DNA of 64,000 bases, from contig NZ_VFNI01000003.1 of assembly GCF_006715495.1 (NCBI RefSeq), positions 654,179 to 718,178 on the forward strand. Direction: 5' to 3'. Below are positions 1 through 8,022 of this stretch, one piece after another. The DNA comes from Herbaspirillum sp. SJZ106 (GTDB lineage Bacteria; Pseudomonadota; Gammaproteobacteria; Burkholderiales; Burkholderiaceae_D). The number at the start of each line of letters is the position of its first letter. Within the stretch, counting starts at the first letter, position 1. The position numbers were made by a program, and so were the translations under genes. The notes beneath the pieces were generated by a model, which saw only the letters and a list, made by a program, of their open reading frames with translations, did not search any database and was not told the DNA's origin.

Positions 1-274
1 CGCCGAGCAGGATGCCCAGGCTGCTGCGAAAACTGAGCACGGCGGCGTCCACCAGGGAGGCCGTCAGCGAGATCACCGCTGCGCTCGACTGGATCAGCAC
101 GGTGGCGCTGGCGCCGATGAAGAACCCCACAAAGCGATTGGCCGTGACCCGCGCCAGCCAGGATTGCAGTTTCTCGCCGCCGACCGTGCGCAACTCCCGG
201 CTGAAGCCTTCCAGCCCGTATAAAAAGAGAACGATGGCCGAGATGACTGCGACGATGATCTGTAATTGCGACAT
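1..274 (-). CDS. Na+/Pi-cotransporter family protein, N-terminal part (runs off the left edge)
   Basis: Only the first 91 codons are present, read leftwards from the ATG at 274. The protein begins MSQLQIIVAVISAIVLFLYG, a hydrophobic first helix, followed by GFSRELR and the motif VLIQSSAAVISLTASL at about residues 60-75. QSS(A/S)A motifs of this kind mark the repeated core of the PF02690 sodium/phosphate cotransporter family, which imports phosphate with Na+ at the inner membrane. Family proteins are usually 300-600 residues, so most of the gene lies outside the window. Whether it carries a C-terminal PhoU-like domain cannot be seen. Confidence 0.8.
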   Translation of the reverse strand, partial: MSQLQIIVAVISAIVLFLYGLEGFSRELRTVGGEKLQSWLARVTANRFVGFFIGASATVLIQSSAAVISLTASLVDAAVLSFRSSLGILLG

Positions 275-522
275 GGCTCGATGGCGTGAGGTAGTTGAGG
301 GCTTGTTTTAATCAGGAGCCATGCAGGCGCCAGGACGGAAGCGGGCGCTGACTTCAGCGCATGGCCGCGGTGCCGAATTCCGGCATTGCGCATTCCAGCC
401 GGGGAAGATATTTACATATTTCGGCCGGTGTCGCCATTCCGGTTGTTCCGGCCGGTTGATCATTGCGGCCCTGCTTGTGGCTCCAATTGTGACCCCGATG
501 GCGGCTCCGATCAGGCAAAGAA

Positions 523-551
523 AAAGGGCCCATCTGACGATGGACCCTTTT
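523..551 (-). terminator. Terminator downstream of tRNA-Arg
   Basis: On the minus strand an A-rich start, AAAGGGTCCATC, pairs with GATGGGCCCTTT around a TGAC-type loop and runs into TTTCTTTG. It sits 6 bases past the CCA end of tRNA-Arg. The 275-522 stretch to the left shows no supportable gene. Confidence 0.75.
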
Positions 552-556
552 GCATT

Positions 557-633
557 TGGTGCGGCTGGCAGGAATCGAACCCACGACCCCTTGGTTCGTA
601 GCCAAGTACTCTATCCAGCTGAGCTACAGCCGC
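557..633 (-). tRNA. tRNA-Arg (anticodon ACG)
   Basis: Reading down from 633, the acceptor stem GCGGCTG pairs with CAGCCGC, followed by discriminator A and an encoded CCA. The anticodon arm is CTTGG-CTACGAA-CCAAG, giving anticodon ACG, which is normally edited to ICG and reads CGU/CGC/CGA. The T arm contains GGTTCGATTCC. Length is 77 nt including CCA. Confidence 0.97.
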
Positions 634-690
634 AAGAGGCGAGATTATAAAGGCAATTCAAAAGAATGGGCAACTTTTTTATCGCGCGCC

Positions 691-2316
691 TCATCCGTAC
701 ACCGGGCTGGTCTTGAAAGGGTGGTACTGGAACAGCCAGGTTTCGGTGAGCGCTTGGCCTTTGTCGCGCAAGAACAGGCGCATGTCGACCGGTTCATCGC
801 CGTCCACGGCCAGGTCGAACTGCGCGCGCCAGTGGCCGGCGACGCCATCGGGCACCGGTTCGGCAAAGACATAGGAGAAACTGCCGCGCGAGGCGCCGAG
901 CACCACTTCCGGCCTGGCGCCGAAGGGCAGCTTTTCCAGCGGCGCGCCTTGGAACTCCACCATGAACTTGCGCACATTGGACGGACGCGGCTGGCCCGGC
1001 TGGCCGCCGTTGCCCAAGCGGGTGGCCACGCAGCGCGCCAGCGGCGAAGGAAAGGGCTCGTCCTTCTGCCAATACAGGCGATAGCGCAGGCGATAACTGC
1101 TGCCCGCGGTTGCCGCCGCCTTGGGCACCCACATGGCGACGATGTTGTCGTGGATCTCGTCGTCGGTCTTGATTTCGATCAGTTGCACCGCGCCGTCGCC
1201 CCAGTTGTCCAGCGGCTCCACCCACAGGCTGGGCCGGCGCTGGTACATGACGCCATCCTGGTAATGGTCGAAGTCGCGGTCGCGCTGGGACAGGCCGAAA
1301 CCGCGCAGGCCGCTGTCGGCGAAGGACGAGGCCATGGTGCGCGGCGGGTTGTTGAGCGGGCGCCAGATGTGTTCGCCATTGCCGTTCCAGATGGCCAGCC
1401 CGTCCGAGTCATGCACTTCGGGGCGCCAGTCGACGCCGGCGCCTTTGACGGTTTCCGAGAACCAGTACATCGAGGTGGCAGGCGCCAGCCCCAGGCGGGC
1501 GACATCGCGCCGCAGGAACAGGGATTTGTCGATCTCCATGGTCACGCCTTGGGCGCGGCGCATGGTGAATTTGTAGGCCCCGGTGACGCTGGGGCCTTCC
1601 AGCAGCGCATAGGCCACCACGGTGTCGCTGCCCGGGGCGGAAGGCTCGAAGAAGAAATGGGTGAAGTCGGGGAATTCCTCTTTCCGGTCGGCCTCGGCGA
1701 CGTCGATGGCGATGCCGCGCGCCGACAGTCCGTATTGATAGAGGTCGCCGATGGCGCGGAAATAGGAGGCGCCGAGGAAGGCCACCCAATCGTTCTTGCG
1801 CCAGTCCTTTTCCTGCTGGTCGGCCAGGCGGCTTTCCTGGAAGCGGAAGCCGGCGAAGCCGCTGCCTGCCGGCAATTGGTGGGCAGGGCTGTCGGCCGGC
1901 ATGTCGAAGTAGTTGTCGTCGTACAGGATCTCGCGCGCCCGGGTGGGGGCGCTGCCGGAACCGTCCAGGACGTACATGTGCACCGGCGCCGGAAAGAATT
2001 TGCCGAGGTGGAAAAAGGTCAGCGGAAACTGGCCGGGGCCATTGGCGAACAGCGCGTAATCGGTATTGAATCTGATCTTGCCGTGCGCTTCATAGTCGAT
2101 GCGGTCGAGTATGTCGCGCGGGACCTTGTTATGCGGGTTGTAGGGCGTCTTTGCCATGTCGCGCGCGCGGGCGATCAGCGCGTCGAAGGAGAACCGCTCG
2201 GCCGGTCCGGTCTTGATGCGTCCGGCGGCTATGGTTTCCGGCGCGATGCCCAGCGCGGCCAGTGCGGCGGCGGCGGTGGCGGAGGTCAGGAAGCGGCGTC
2301 GGGTCAGCATGGGCAT
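691..2316 (-). CDS. opgD: Periplasmic glucans biosynthesis protein OpgD (MdoD)
   Basis: About 541 residues from the ATG at 2316 (a second ATG lies two codons later). The N-terminus has a twin-arginine signal, LTRRRFLTSATAAAALAALG, so it should be exported folded by Tat. The body matches the OpgG/OpgD family: an early YNPHNKVP..LDRIDYEAHGKIRF stretch, then LGKFFPAPVHMYVLDG, LGASYFRAIGDLYQYGLSARGIAID and GDGAVQLIEIKTDDEIHDNIV. OpgD acts in the periplasm on the structure of osmoregulated periplasmic glucans. The Tat signal favours OpgD over the Sec-exported OpgG. No opgH lies next to it. Upstream in-frame codons to 2355 lack a ribosome site and precede the Tat motif. Confidence 0.92.
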   Translation of the reverse strand: MPMLTRRRFLTSATAAAALAALGIAPETIAAGRIKTGPAERFSFDALIARARDMAKTPYNPHNKVPRDILDRIDYEAHGKIRFNTDYALFANGPGQFPLTFFHLGKFFPAPVHMYVLDGSGSAPTRAREILYDDNYFDMPADSPAHQLPAGSGFAGFRFQESRLADQQEKDWRKNDWVAFLGASYFRAIGDLYQYGLSARGIAIDVAEADRKEEFPDFTHFFFEPSAPGSDTVVAYALLEGPSVTGAYKFTMRRAQGVTMEIDKSLFLRRDVARLGLAPATSMYWFSETVKGAGVDWRPEVHDSDGLAIWNGNGEHIWRPLNNPPRTMASSFADSGLRGFGLSQRDRDFDHYQDGVMYQRRPSLWVEPLDNWGDGAVQLIEIKTDDEIHDNIVAMWVPKAAATAGSSYRLRYRLYWQKDEPFPSPLARCVATRLGNGGQPGQPRPSNVRKFMVEFQGAPLEKLPFGARPEVVLGASRGSFSYVFAEPVPDGVAGHWRAQFDLAVDGDEPVDMRLFLRDKGQALTETWLFQYHPFKTSPVYG

Positions 2317-2571
2317 GGATTTTACTGTTTGTTGTCCGGAAGTATGGCGGCGCAAGGCCGCGGTGCACGGCCAGGCTCAGCCATGCCATTAAAGAGTTGC
2401 CGTCCAAGGCGATGGTTCCGCCGCGGGTGGGGCAAGCCGGCAAGTTCAGGCATTGTCTGACGCGCCGCGTGGGAAAGGGGGATGGGGGGAAAGGGAAGGC
2501 GATGCCATCATTGCAACGCGAAAAAATCCGCCCGCGCATGGACGCGGCGCTTCAAAATCAGTAAAATGCGC

Positions 2572-2706
2572 CGGTCATTGGGGAGTAGTCGCCTTCCATC
2601 CTGAGGAGGGGCCCGCGTCAACATGCTTGATCCACAGATCATGGCGCTGGCGGTTCCTGAGAACGCATGCCCCTGGCGGGATGCGTTCTTCGCTTGACAA
2701 GACCTT
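2572..2706 (+). promoter_or_regulatory. yybP-ykoY manganese riboswitch
   Basis: The leader contains the hallmark GGGGAGTAG at 2580-2588 and CGCGTCAACATGCTTG at 2615-2630, and closes with GACC near 2701 pairing with GGTC near 2573. This is the yybP-ykoY (Mn2+-sensing) architecture, and the gene that follows is a UPF0016 family protein, one of the commonest partners of this riboswitch. A -10-like TAAAAT at 2562-2567 would start transcription right at the aptamer. The sequence class is clear; ligand and on/off mode are inferred from the family (usually ON with Mn2+). Confidence 0.9.
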
Positions 2707-2750
2707 TGACCACGTAGCCTCCGACAATGGCCGGGGAGCGCGCGTGGTCA
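2707..2750 (+). promoter_or_regulatory. Hairpin after the aptamer, possible expression platform
   Basis: TGACCACG at 2707-2714 pairs perfectly with CGTGGTCA at 2743-2750, and inner bases give further pairing. The hairpin lies between the aptamer and the ribosome site of the exporter gene and is followed by TGTGTGTTTG. That is only a weak T-run, so it could be a terminator or a structure that governs ribosome access. Confidence 0.5.
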
Positions 2751-2785
2751 TGTGTGTTTGTCCGGCCATGGAGAGAGAAACCCAA

Positions 2786-3361
2786 TTGGATGCATTCCTT
2801 GTTTCCACAGGCATCGTCGCACTCGCTGAAATCGGCGACAAAACCCAGCTGCTGGCCTTCATCCTGGCGGCCAAGTTCCGCAAGCCCCTTCCCATCATCT
2901 TCGGCGTTTTGGTCGCGACCATCGCCAACCATGCTTTTGCCGGCGCGCTGGGCGCGTGGATCACTTCGCTGCTGTCGCCCGAAACCCTGCGCTGGGTGCT
3001 GGGCGTTTCCTTCATCGCCATGGCGGTGTGGACGCTGATTCCCGACAAGTTCGATGAGAGCGAGGCCAAGTTCGGCCGCTTCGGCGTGTTCGGCACCACG
3101 TTGCTGACCTTCTTCCTGGCCGAGATGGGCGACAAGACCCAGGTCGCCACCGTGGCCCTGGCGGCGCAGTACCATGCCTTCGTGCCGGTGGTGGCCGGCA
3201 CCACGCTGGGCATGATGATCGCCAACGTGCCGGCCGTGCTGTTGGGCGACCGCATCGCCGGCAGGATGCCGGTGCGCGTGGTGCATGCCATCGCCGCCGC
3301 GATATTCGCCATCCTTGGCGTGGCTACCTTGCTGGGCGCGGGCAAGTCGCTGGGATTCTGA
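2786..3361 (+). CDS. mneA: UPF0016/GDT1 family manganese exporter
   Basis: About 191 residues. It has two copies of the family signature: EIGDKTQLLAF near residue 13 in the first half and EMGDKTQVATVAL in the second, each at the start of a three-helix unit, giving the usual six transmembrane helices. UPF0016 proteins export Mn2+ (or Ca2+/Mn2+) across the inner membrane. The start chosen is TTG at 2786, giving MDAFLVSTGIVALAEIGDK, because GGAGAGAG at 2770-2777 is well placed for it. An ATG at 2768 in frame has no ribosome site. The upstream Mn riboswitch strongly supports the manganese role. The symbol is by analogy with Vibrio MneA. Confidence 0.88.
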   Translation: MDAFLVSTGIVALAEIGDKTQLLAFILAAKFRKPLPIIFGVLVATIANHAFAGALGAWITSLLSPETLRWVLGVSFIAMAVWTLIPDKFDESEAKFGRFGVFGTTLLTFFLAEMGDKTQVATVALAAQYHAFVPVVAGTTLGMMIANVPAVLLGDRIAGRMPVRVVHAIAAAIFAILGVATLLGAGKSLGF

Positions 3362-3382
3362 TCCCGCGCTCGCCGCAAAGAC

Positions 3383-3415
3383 AAAGCCCGCCGCATGCGA
3401 ATGCGGCGGGCTTTT
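3383..3415. terminator. Bidirectional terminator between the Mn exporter and asparaginase genes
   Basis: AAAGCCCGCCGCAT and ATGCGGCGGGCTTTTT form a 14-bp stem with a GCGA loop. There are T-runs on both strands, serving the two convergent genes. Confidence 0.9.
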
Positions 3416-3464
3416 TGATGCCGATTGCCGGCGGCGCGCTGGCGGGCGCCGCCGTGCCGGGCGA

Positions 3465-4532
3465 TCAGTATTCCCAGAACATCTTCTGGATTTCCTTGGT
3501 GTCGGTGGTCCTGGTCAGTGCCAGCATCAGCAGGATGCGGGCCTTTTGCGCATTGAGCGTGTCGGAGACCACGAAATCCAGCTTGTCGTCGTCGGCTTCG
3601 CCGTTGCGCGCCACGATGCCCTGGCCGACGCGGCTTGCGCGCACAATGACGACGCCCTTCTTGCGGGCTTCGGTCAGCGACGGCACGACGGTGTTGTTCA
3701 GGCTGCCGTCGCCCACGCCGGCGTGGATGATGCCTTGCGCGCCGGACGCCACGAAGGCGTTGAGCGCAATCGGGTTCATGTTGGCGTAGCCGTAGACGAT
3801 GTCGACTTGCGGCAGCTTGTCCAGATTGCTGATGTCGAATGGGGTGTCAACGGTGTTCTTGCGGGTCGACTGGCGATAGAAGAACGGCTTGCTGCCCTGG
3901 ATGTAGCCCAGGAAGCCCAGTTCCGGGGTCTTGAAGGTGTCCAGCGTCGAGGTATTGGTCTTGGTCACTTCGCGGGCGGCGTTGATCTGGTCGTTCAGCG
4001 TTACCAGCACGCCCTTGCCGATGGCTTCCTTGCTGCCTGCCAGCAGGACTGCGTTATACAGGTTGATCGGGCCGTCGGCGCTGATCGCGGTCGACGGGCG
4101 CATGGCACCGACGATCACCACCGGCTTCTTGCTCTTGACCACCAGGTCGAGGAAGTAAGCGGTTTCTTCGATGGTGTCGGTGCCGTGGGTGATCACGATG
4201 CCGTCAACGTCGTTCTGCGCCAGCAGGGTGTTGACGCGCTTGGCCAGTTTCAGCCAATAGTCGTTGTTCATGTTTTCGCTGGCGATCTGGAAAACCTGTT
4301 CGCCTTTGACGTTGGCCACCTTTTGCAATTCGGGCACGGCGGCGATGAGCGCATCCACGCCGACCTTGGCGGCGGTGTAGCCGACGGTGGTGGTGCTGGT
4401 GGCGCCGGTGCCGGCGATGGTGCCGCCGGTGGCCAGGATCATGACGTTGGGGAGATTCTGCGCTTGCGCGGCTGCGGCTGCGGCCAGGCAGAGCAGAACC
4501 AGGATTTGGCTGATGAATTTTCTAGCGAGCAT
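3465..4532 (-). CDS. ansB: Type II (periplasmic) L-asparaginase
   Basis: 355 residues. A Sec signal peptide, ILVLLCLAAAAAAQAQ, ends near residue 24. The two catalytic threonine motifs follow: ILATGGTIAGTG near residue 32 and ITHGTDTIEETAYFL near residue 113. Further family blocks are MRPSTAISADGPINLYNAV and GVGDGSLN. Type II asparaginases hydrolyse asparagine (often glutamine too) in the periplasm to aspartate and ammonia. The length is standard and the C-terminus (KEIQKMFWEY) complete. It stands alone, convergent with the Mn exporter gene. The product would feed nitrogen into the glutamate pathway encoded further right (gltBD), but that link is inferred. Confidence 0.95.
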   Translation of the reverse strand: MLARKFISQILVLLCLAAAAAAQAQNLPNVMILATGGTIAGTGATSTTTVGYTAAKVGVDALIAAVPELQKVANVKGEQVFQIASENMNNDYWLKLAKRVNTLLAQNDVDGIVITHGTDTIEETAYFLDLVVKSKKPVVIVGAMRPSTAISADGPINLYNAVLLAGSKEAIGKGVLVTLNDQINAAREVTKTNTSTLDTFKTPELGFLGYIQGSKPFFYRQSTRKNTVDTPFDISNLDKLPQVDIVYGYANMNPIALNAFVASGAQGIIHAGVGDGSLNNTVVPSLTEARKKGVVIVRASRVGQGIVARNGEADDDKLDFVVSDTLNAQKARILLMLALTRTTDTKEIQKMFWEY

Positions 4533-5000
4533 GTGTGCCTCTGTATGTGTGATTGGATGTTTTTATGCCCCCGATAAGCCGGCATGGATCGGTTTGCCGG
4601 CGAGCCTGATGGGCTTCGGAGAACGGCCAAGATAGCACCCGCTCGTGTTGCGATCAAAGGTTTTTTTAACCCGTGGGAAGATGCACCGGCGCTGGGAATG
4701 GATGCACCCGGATGAGCTTGCGAAAGCACCATTGCGGAGCGCGGCATCCGCGATTTTGCAGCGGCCTTCGGGATTGCGCGGGCAGGATGTACGGCGTCCG
4801 GGAAGCTTCCGACGATAGCATCGAACCCGTGCCGCGCAAAGGGAGGGAAGCCGGATATTGCGATGCCTGATCCGACGATGATGGTGAGGCGGCGACTCGG
4901 GTAATATCGCAGATGCACACAAGGATTTTCAACGTCCGGCAATGGCCGGTAAAAAGCCGCACACCGGTTGTGCTGCGTGCGGCAATGATGGAGAAAGACG
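4533..5000. other. Intergenic region between divergent ansB and amn
   Basis: No gene is supportable in this stretch of about 470 bases. It must hold the promoters of ansB (leftward) and amn (rightward). The only clear structure is a hairpin directly before the amn ribosome site: GCCGCAC at 4956-4962 pairs with GTGCGGC at 4977-4983. It has no T-run, so a role in translation or mRNA stability is as likely as attenuation. Confidence 0.6.
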
Positions 5001-6503
5001 ATGTTTGCCACCGAAAAATTCACCGACCCCGATGCCGCCTACGCGCGCGTGCTTGAGATCTATGAACGCAACACTGCCATCCTGCGCGATGCCTTTCGCA
5101 AGTTCTCGGCCGGGGAAGTCCTGGAGCAGCGCGTGCGCGCCTGCTATCCCTTCGTGCGCATTACCACCGAGAAGGCGACCCATACCGATACCCGCCAGTC
5201 GTTCGGCTTCGTCGCCGGCCCCGGTTGTTACGAAACGACGCTGACCCGGCCGGCGCTGTTCCACAATTACCTGCTGAGCCAGTTCAAGCTGGTGCTGCAA
5301 AACCACCAGGTGCCGCTGGAGATCGGCGTGAGCGATTTGCCGATTCCAGTGCATTTCGCCTTCCCGGAAGGCATCCACGTCGAAGGCAGCCTCGATCCGG
5401 AGCATCTGCGCTCGCTGCCGGACGTATTCGACCTGCCCGACCTGGCGGCCATGGATGACCGCATCGTCAATGGCACCTATGAAGTCGACAATGGCGCCTG
5501 GCGCGACGGCGTGCATCCTCTGGCGCTGTTTACCGGGCCGCGCATCGATTATTCGCTGCACCGGCTGCGCCACTACACGGCCACCTCGCCGGACCAGTTC
5601 CAGCGCTATGTGCTGTTCACCAACTATGCGTTTTACGTGGACGAGTTCGTGCGCCTCGGGCGCAAGCTGATGGAGCCTACGGACGATCCGCAAGAGCGCG
5701 CCTATCGCCAGCAATATGTAGCCTTTGTCGAGCCCGGCAACGTCACCACCTGGAGCGCCAACCAGGAGGAAGGAACGGCCCCGCCGGCATCGGGCGCGGC
5801 GCCGGCGCGCCAGCCGCAAATGCCGGCCTACCACCTGCAGCGCGCCGACGGCAGCGGCATCACGCTGATCAATATCGGCGTCGGGCCATCCAATGCCAAG
5901 ACCGTGACCGACCACGTCGCCGTGCTGCGCCCGCACGGTTGGCTGATGCTGGGGCACTGCGCCGGCTTGTCAGCTTCGCAGCGCATGGGCGACTACGTGC
6001 TGGCGCATGCCTATGTGCGCGACGACCATGTGCTGGACGACGACCTGCCGCTGTGGGTGCCGATCCCGGCGCTGGCCGAAGTGCAACTGGCGCTGCAGGA
6101 CGCGGTGGCCAGCATCACGCAGCTCAAGGGATATGAGCTCAAACGCATCATGCGCACCGGCACGGTGGCTTCGGTGGATGACCGCAACTGGGAGCTGCGC
6201 GACCATCGCATGCCGCTGCTGCGGTTTTCCCAGAGCCGGGCCATCGCGCTCGACATGGAAAGCGCCACGGTGGCGGCCAACGGTTTCCGTTTCCGGGTGC
6301 CTTACGGCACGTTGCTGTGCGTGTCGGACAAGCCGTTGCACGGCGAGATCAAGCTGCCCGGCATGGCCAACAGCTTTTATGAGCAGCGGGTGGCGCAGCA
6401 CTTGCAGATCGGCATCCGTGCGCTGGAGCTGTTGCGCAACAACGGGATCGAGCAACTGCACAGCCGCAAGCTGCGCAGCTTCTCCGAACCGGCGTTCCGC
6501 TGA
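5001..6503 (+). CDS. amn: AMP nucleosidase
   Basis: 500 residues. ATG at 5001 is preceded by GGAGAAAG at a good distance. The N-terminal AMP-nucleosidase-specific domain runs to about residue 190 (YERNTAILRDAFRKFSAGE, VRACYPFVRITTE, GFVAGPGCYETTLTRP). A nucleoside-phosphorylase-like catalytic domain follows, with INIGVGPSNAKTVTDHVAVLRPHGWLMLGHCAG and ALDMESATVAANGFRFRVPYGTLLCVSDKPLHGE. The enzyme cleaves AMP to adenine and ribose 5-phosphate in the cytoplasm and helps regulate adenylate pools and purine salvage. The glutamate in DMESAT is the expected nucleoside-binding residue. An Ala/Pro-rich linker (about residues 257-270) is an insertion between the domains. Confidence 0.95.
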   Translation: MFATEKFTDPDAAYARVLEIYERNTAILRDAFRKFSAGEVLEQRVRACYPFVRITTEKATHTDTRQSFGFVAGPGCYETTLTRPALFHNYLLSQFKLVLQNHQVPLEIGVSDLPIPVHFAFPEGIHVEGSLDPEHLRSLPDVFDLPDLAAMDDRIVNGTYEVDNGAWRDGVHPLALFTGPRIDYSLHRLRHYTATSPDQFQRYVLFTNYAFYVDEFVRLGRKLMEPTDDPQERAYRQQYVAFVEPGNVTTWSANQEEGTAPPASGAAPARQPQMPAYHLQRADGSGITLINIGVGPSNAKTVTDHVAVLRPHGWLMLGHCAGLSASQRMGDYVLAHAYVRDDHVLDDDLPLWVPIPALAEVQLALQDAVASITQLKGYELKRIMRTGTVASVDDRNWELRDHRMPLLRFSQSRAIALDMESATVAANGFRFRVPYGTLLCVSDKPLHGEIKLPGMANSFYEQRVAQHLQIGIRALELLRNNGIEQLHSRKLRSFSEPAFR

Positions 6504-6536
6504 CCCGCCTTTTCCGGGACTGGCTTCCGGAGGCGA

Positions 6537-6573
6537 AAACGCCCGCTGCAGCTACTGCAGCGGGCGTTTTTTT
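6537..6573. terminator. Terminator between amn and the MFS gene
   Basis: AAAACGCCCGCTGCAG pairs with CTGCAGCGGGCGTTTT around CTA, followed by more T. A-rich and T-rich ends make it usable by both convergent genes. Confidence 0.92.
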
Positions 6574-6595
6574 GCGGGGTCGTTGCGCGCCGGAG

Positions 6596-7819
6596 TCAGG
6601 CCGCCTTGTGTTCCAGTTTGTGGCTCAGCGTCAGCCTGTAATAGAGGACGGCGCCGACCAGCAGGGCCGCCACCGCCACGCACAGCGATGGCGTAAACGA
6701 GCCGCTGCTGTGCACCAGCGCGGTCGCCAGCGGCGGGCCGGCGATCTGGCCGATGCCGTAGGCGGCCGTCATCAACCCCATCAGGCTGCTGGCATGCGAT
6801 TGGCGCAGGCGTCGCGCCTCGCGCATCGCAAACAGCGTGATGGCAGTGAAGGGCAGGCCCAGCAGCAGGCAGCTCAATGCGAAGCCGATGGCATTGGGCA
6901 GCAAGATGGAGAGCGCAACGCCTGCGGCTTGCATGATGTAACTGCAGGCCAGCAGCAGGCGCTGGTCGCCATGCACCGGCAGGCGCGTCGCGCCGAAGGC
7001 GCCCAGCGCCACGCCGAAGCCGAAGATGGGCCAGAAGAAGTCCGGCCAGTTCGATCCCGGCAAGGCCTGGCGGGCGATCACCGGCAGGAAGGTGGCGGTG
7101 ATGATGTAGCCGAAACCGGCCATGCCATAGGCGATCACCTGCTGGCGCACTTCGCGCTTTTGCGCGGGAGATTCCTGCTGGGCGTCCTGGGTTTGCGCGG
7201 CGGCGGGGCCGGTTTGCGCCTGGCCGGCATCGAAGTTGAACGTCTTCCAGACCAGGGCCGTCAAGGCCAGCGAGATGAGCGCGAATAAGATCCAGCCGGA
7301 AGCGGCCAGCCAGCCTGCCGTCACCATGGCGCCGGTGAGCAGGCCGCTCAATGCGATGCCGATGCCGGGACCGCAGAAGATCACGCCGCCCAGTTCGGGA
7401 TGCTTCAGTTGCGTCAGCTGCTGCAGGCACCAGCCGGCGGTATAGACGAACACATAGGCGCTGGCCACGCCTGACAGCAGCCGCAACCCCAGCCACATCG
7501 CATCCTCGTGCAGCAAGCCCATGCCCAGCGTGAGCAGGATGGTGGCGGCCAGGCCGCCGCGTATCAGCGGCACCGGCTTGTTGCTGCGATGGAAGGCGCA
7601 GAGCATGGCGCCGATGAAGTAGCCCAGGTAATTGGCGGTGGCCAGCCAGCCGCCCATCTGCAGGTTGAGGCTGCCTTCATGCAGCATCATCGGCAGCAGC
7701 GGCGTGAAGGCGAAACGGCCGATGCCCATCGCCACCGACAGGGTCAGCATGCCGGCCAGGCAGACTTTCCAGGCCGTGGCGCGGCTGGCCTGCGCCGGAG
7801 CGTGCGCGGCGGCACTCAT
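6596..7819 (-). CDS. YbfB/YjiJ family MFS transporter
   Basis: About 407 residues from the ATG at 7819, which has AAGGAG eight bases upstream; codons further 5' (to 7915) lack one. The sequence is a 12-helix major facilitator: AGMLTLSVAMGIGRFAFTPLLPMML, LATANYLGYFIGAML and RLLSGVASAYVFVYTAGW in the first half, a Gln/Ala-rich central loop near residues 195-220, then AYGMAGFGYIITATFLPVIAR in the second half. The GIGRFAFTPLLPMM opening is characteristic of the YbfB/YjiJ family (PF06779). The substrate is unknown. It is divergent from a LysR regulator at 8023, its probable regulator. Confidence 0.88.
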   Translation of the reverse strand: MSAAAHAPAQASRATAWKVCLAGMLTLSVAMGIGRFAFTPLLPMMLHEGSLNLQMGGWLATANYLGYFIGAMLCAFHRSNKPVPLIRGGLAATILLTLGMGLLHEDAMWLGLRLLSGVASAYVFVYTAGWCLQQLTQLKHPELGGVIFCGPGIGIALSGLLTGAMVTAGWLAASGWILFALISLALTALVWKTFNFDAGQAQTGPAAAQTQDAQQESPAQKREVRQQVIAYGMAGFGYIITATFLPVIARQALPGSNWPDFFWPIFGFGVALGAFGATRLPVHGDQRLLLACSYIMQAAGVALSILLPNAIGFALSCLLLGLPFTAITLFAMREARRLRQSHASSLMGLMTAAYGIGQIAGPPLATALVHSSGSFTPSLCVAVAALLVGAVLYYRLTLSHKLEHKAA

Positions 7820-7931
7820 GCGCCGGCTCCTTGCACGGCGGTGCTGGGGAATGAGGCAGGGGTGCTGCATAAGATGGGGAAGCGCTGGCGCGGATGCCTG
7901 CGGCTGCAATGGCAAATCATGGCGGATGCAT

Positions 7932-7997
7932 ATTCTTATTGACGAGGATGTCTATGCTATCTTGTTTCATGCATTCGAAAAAATGAATAATAAGAAT
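7932..7997. promoter_or_regulatory. Inverted repeats in the MFS/LysR divergent promoter
   Basis: ATTCTTATT at 7932-7940 is repeated inverted as AATAAGAAT at 7989-7997, a perfect 9-bp pair. Inside lies TTCAT-N12-ATGAA at 7966-7987, a LysR-type dyad. The region is far more AT-rich than its surroundings, as expected for divergent promoters under LysR control. Confidence 0.5.
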
Positions 7998-8022
7998 GAC
8001 TTCATCTTCAATGGAGATTGAA

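Noticed and set aside
550..2460. A 636-residue plus-strand frame over opgD
   Set aside because: It also runs through tRNA-Arg and is antisense to opgD; no domain features.
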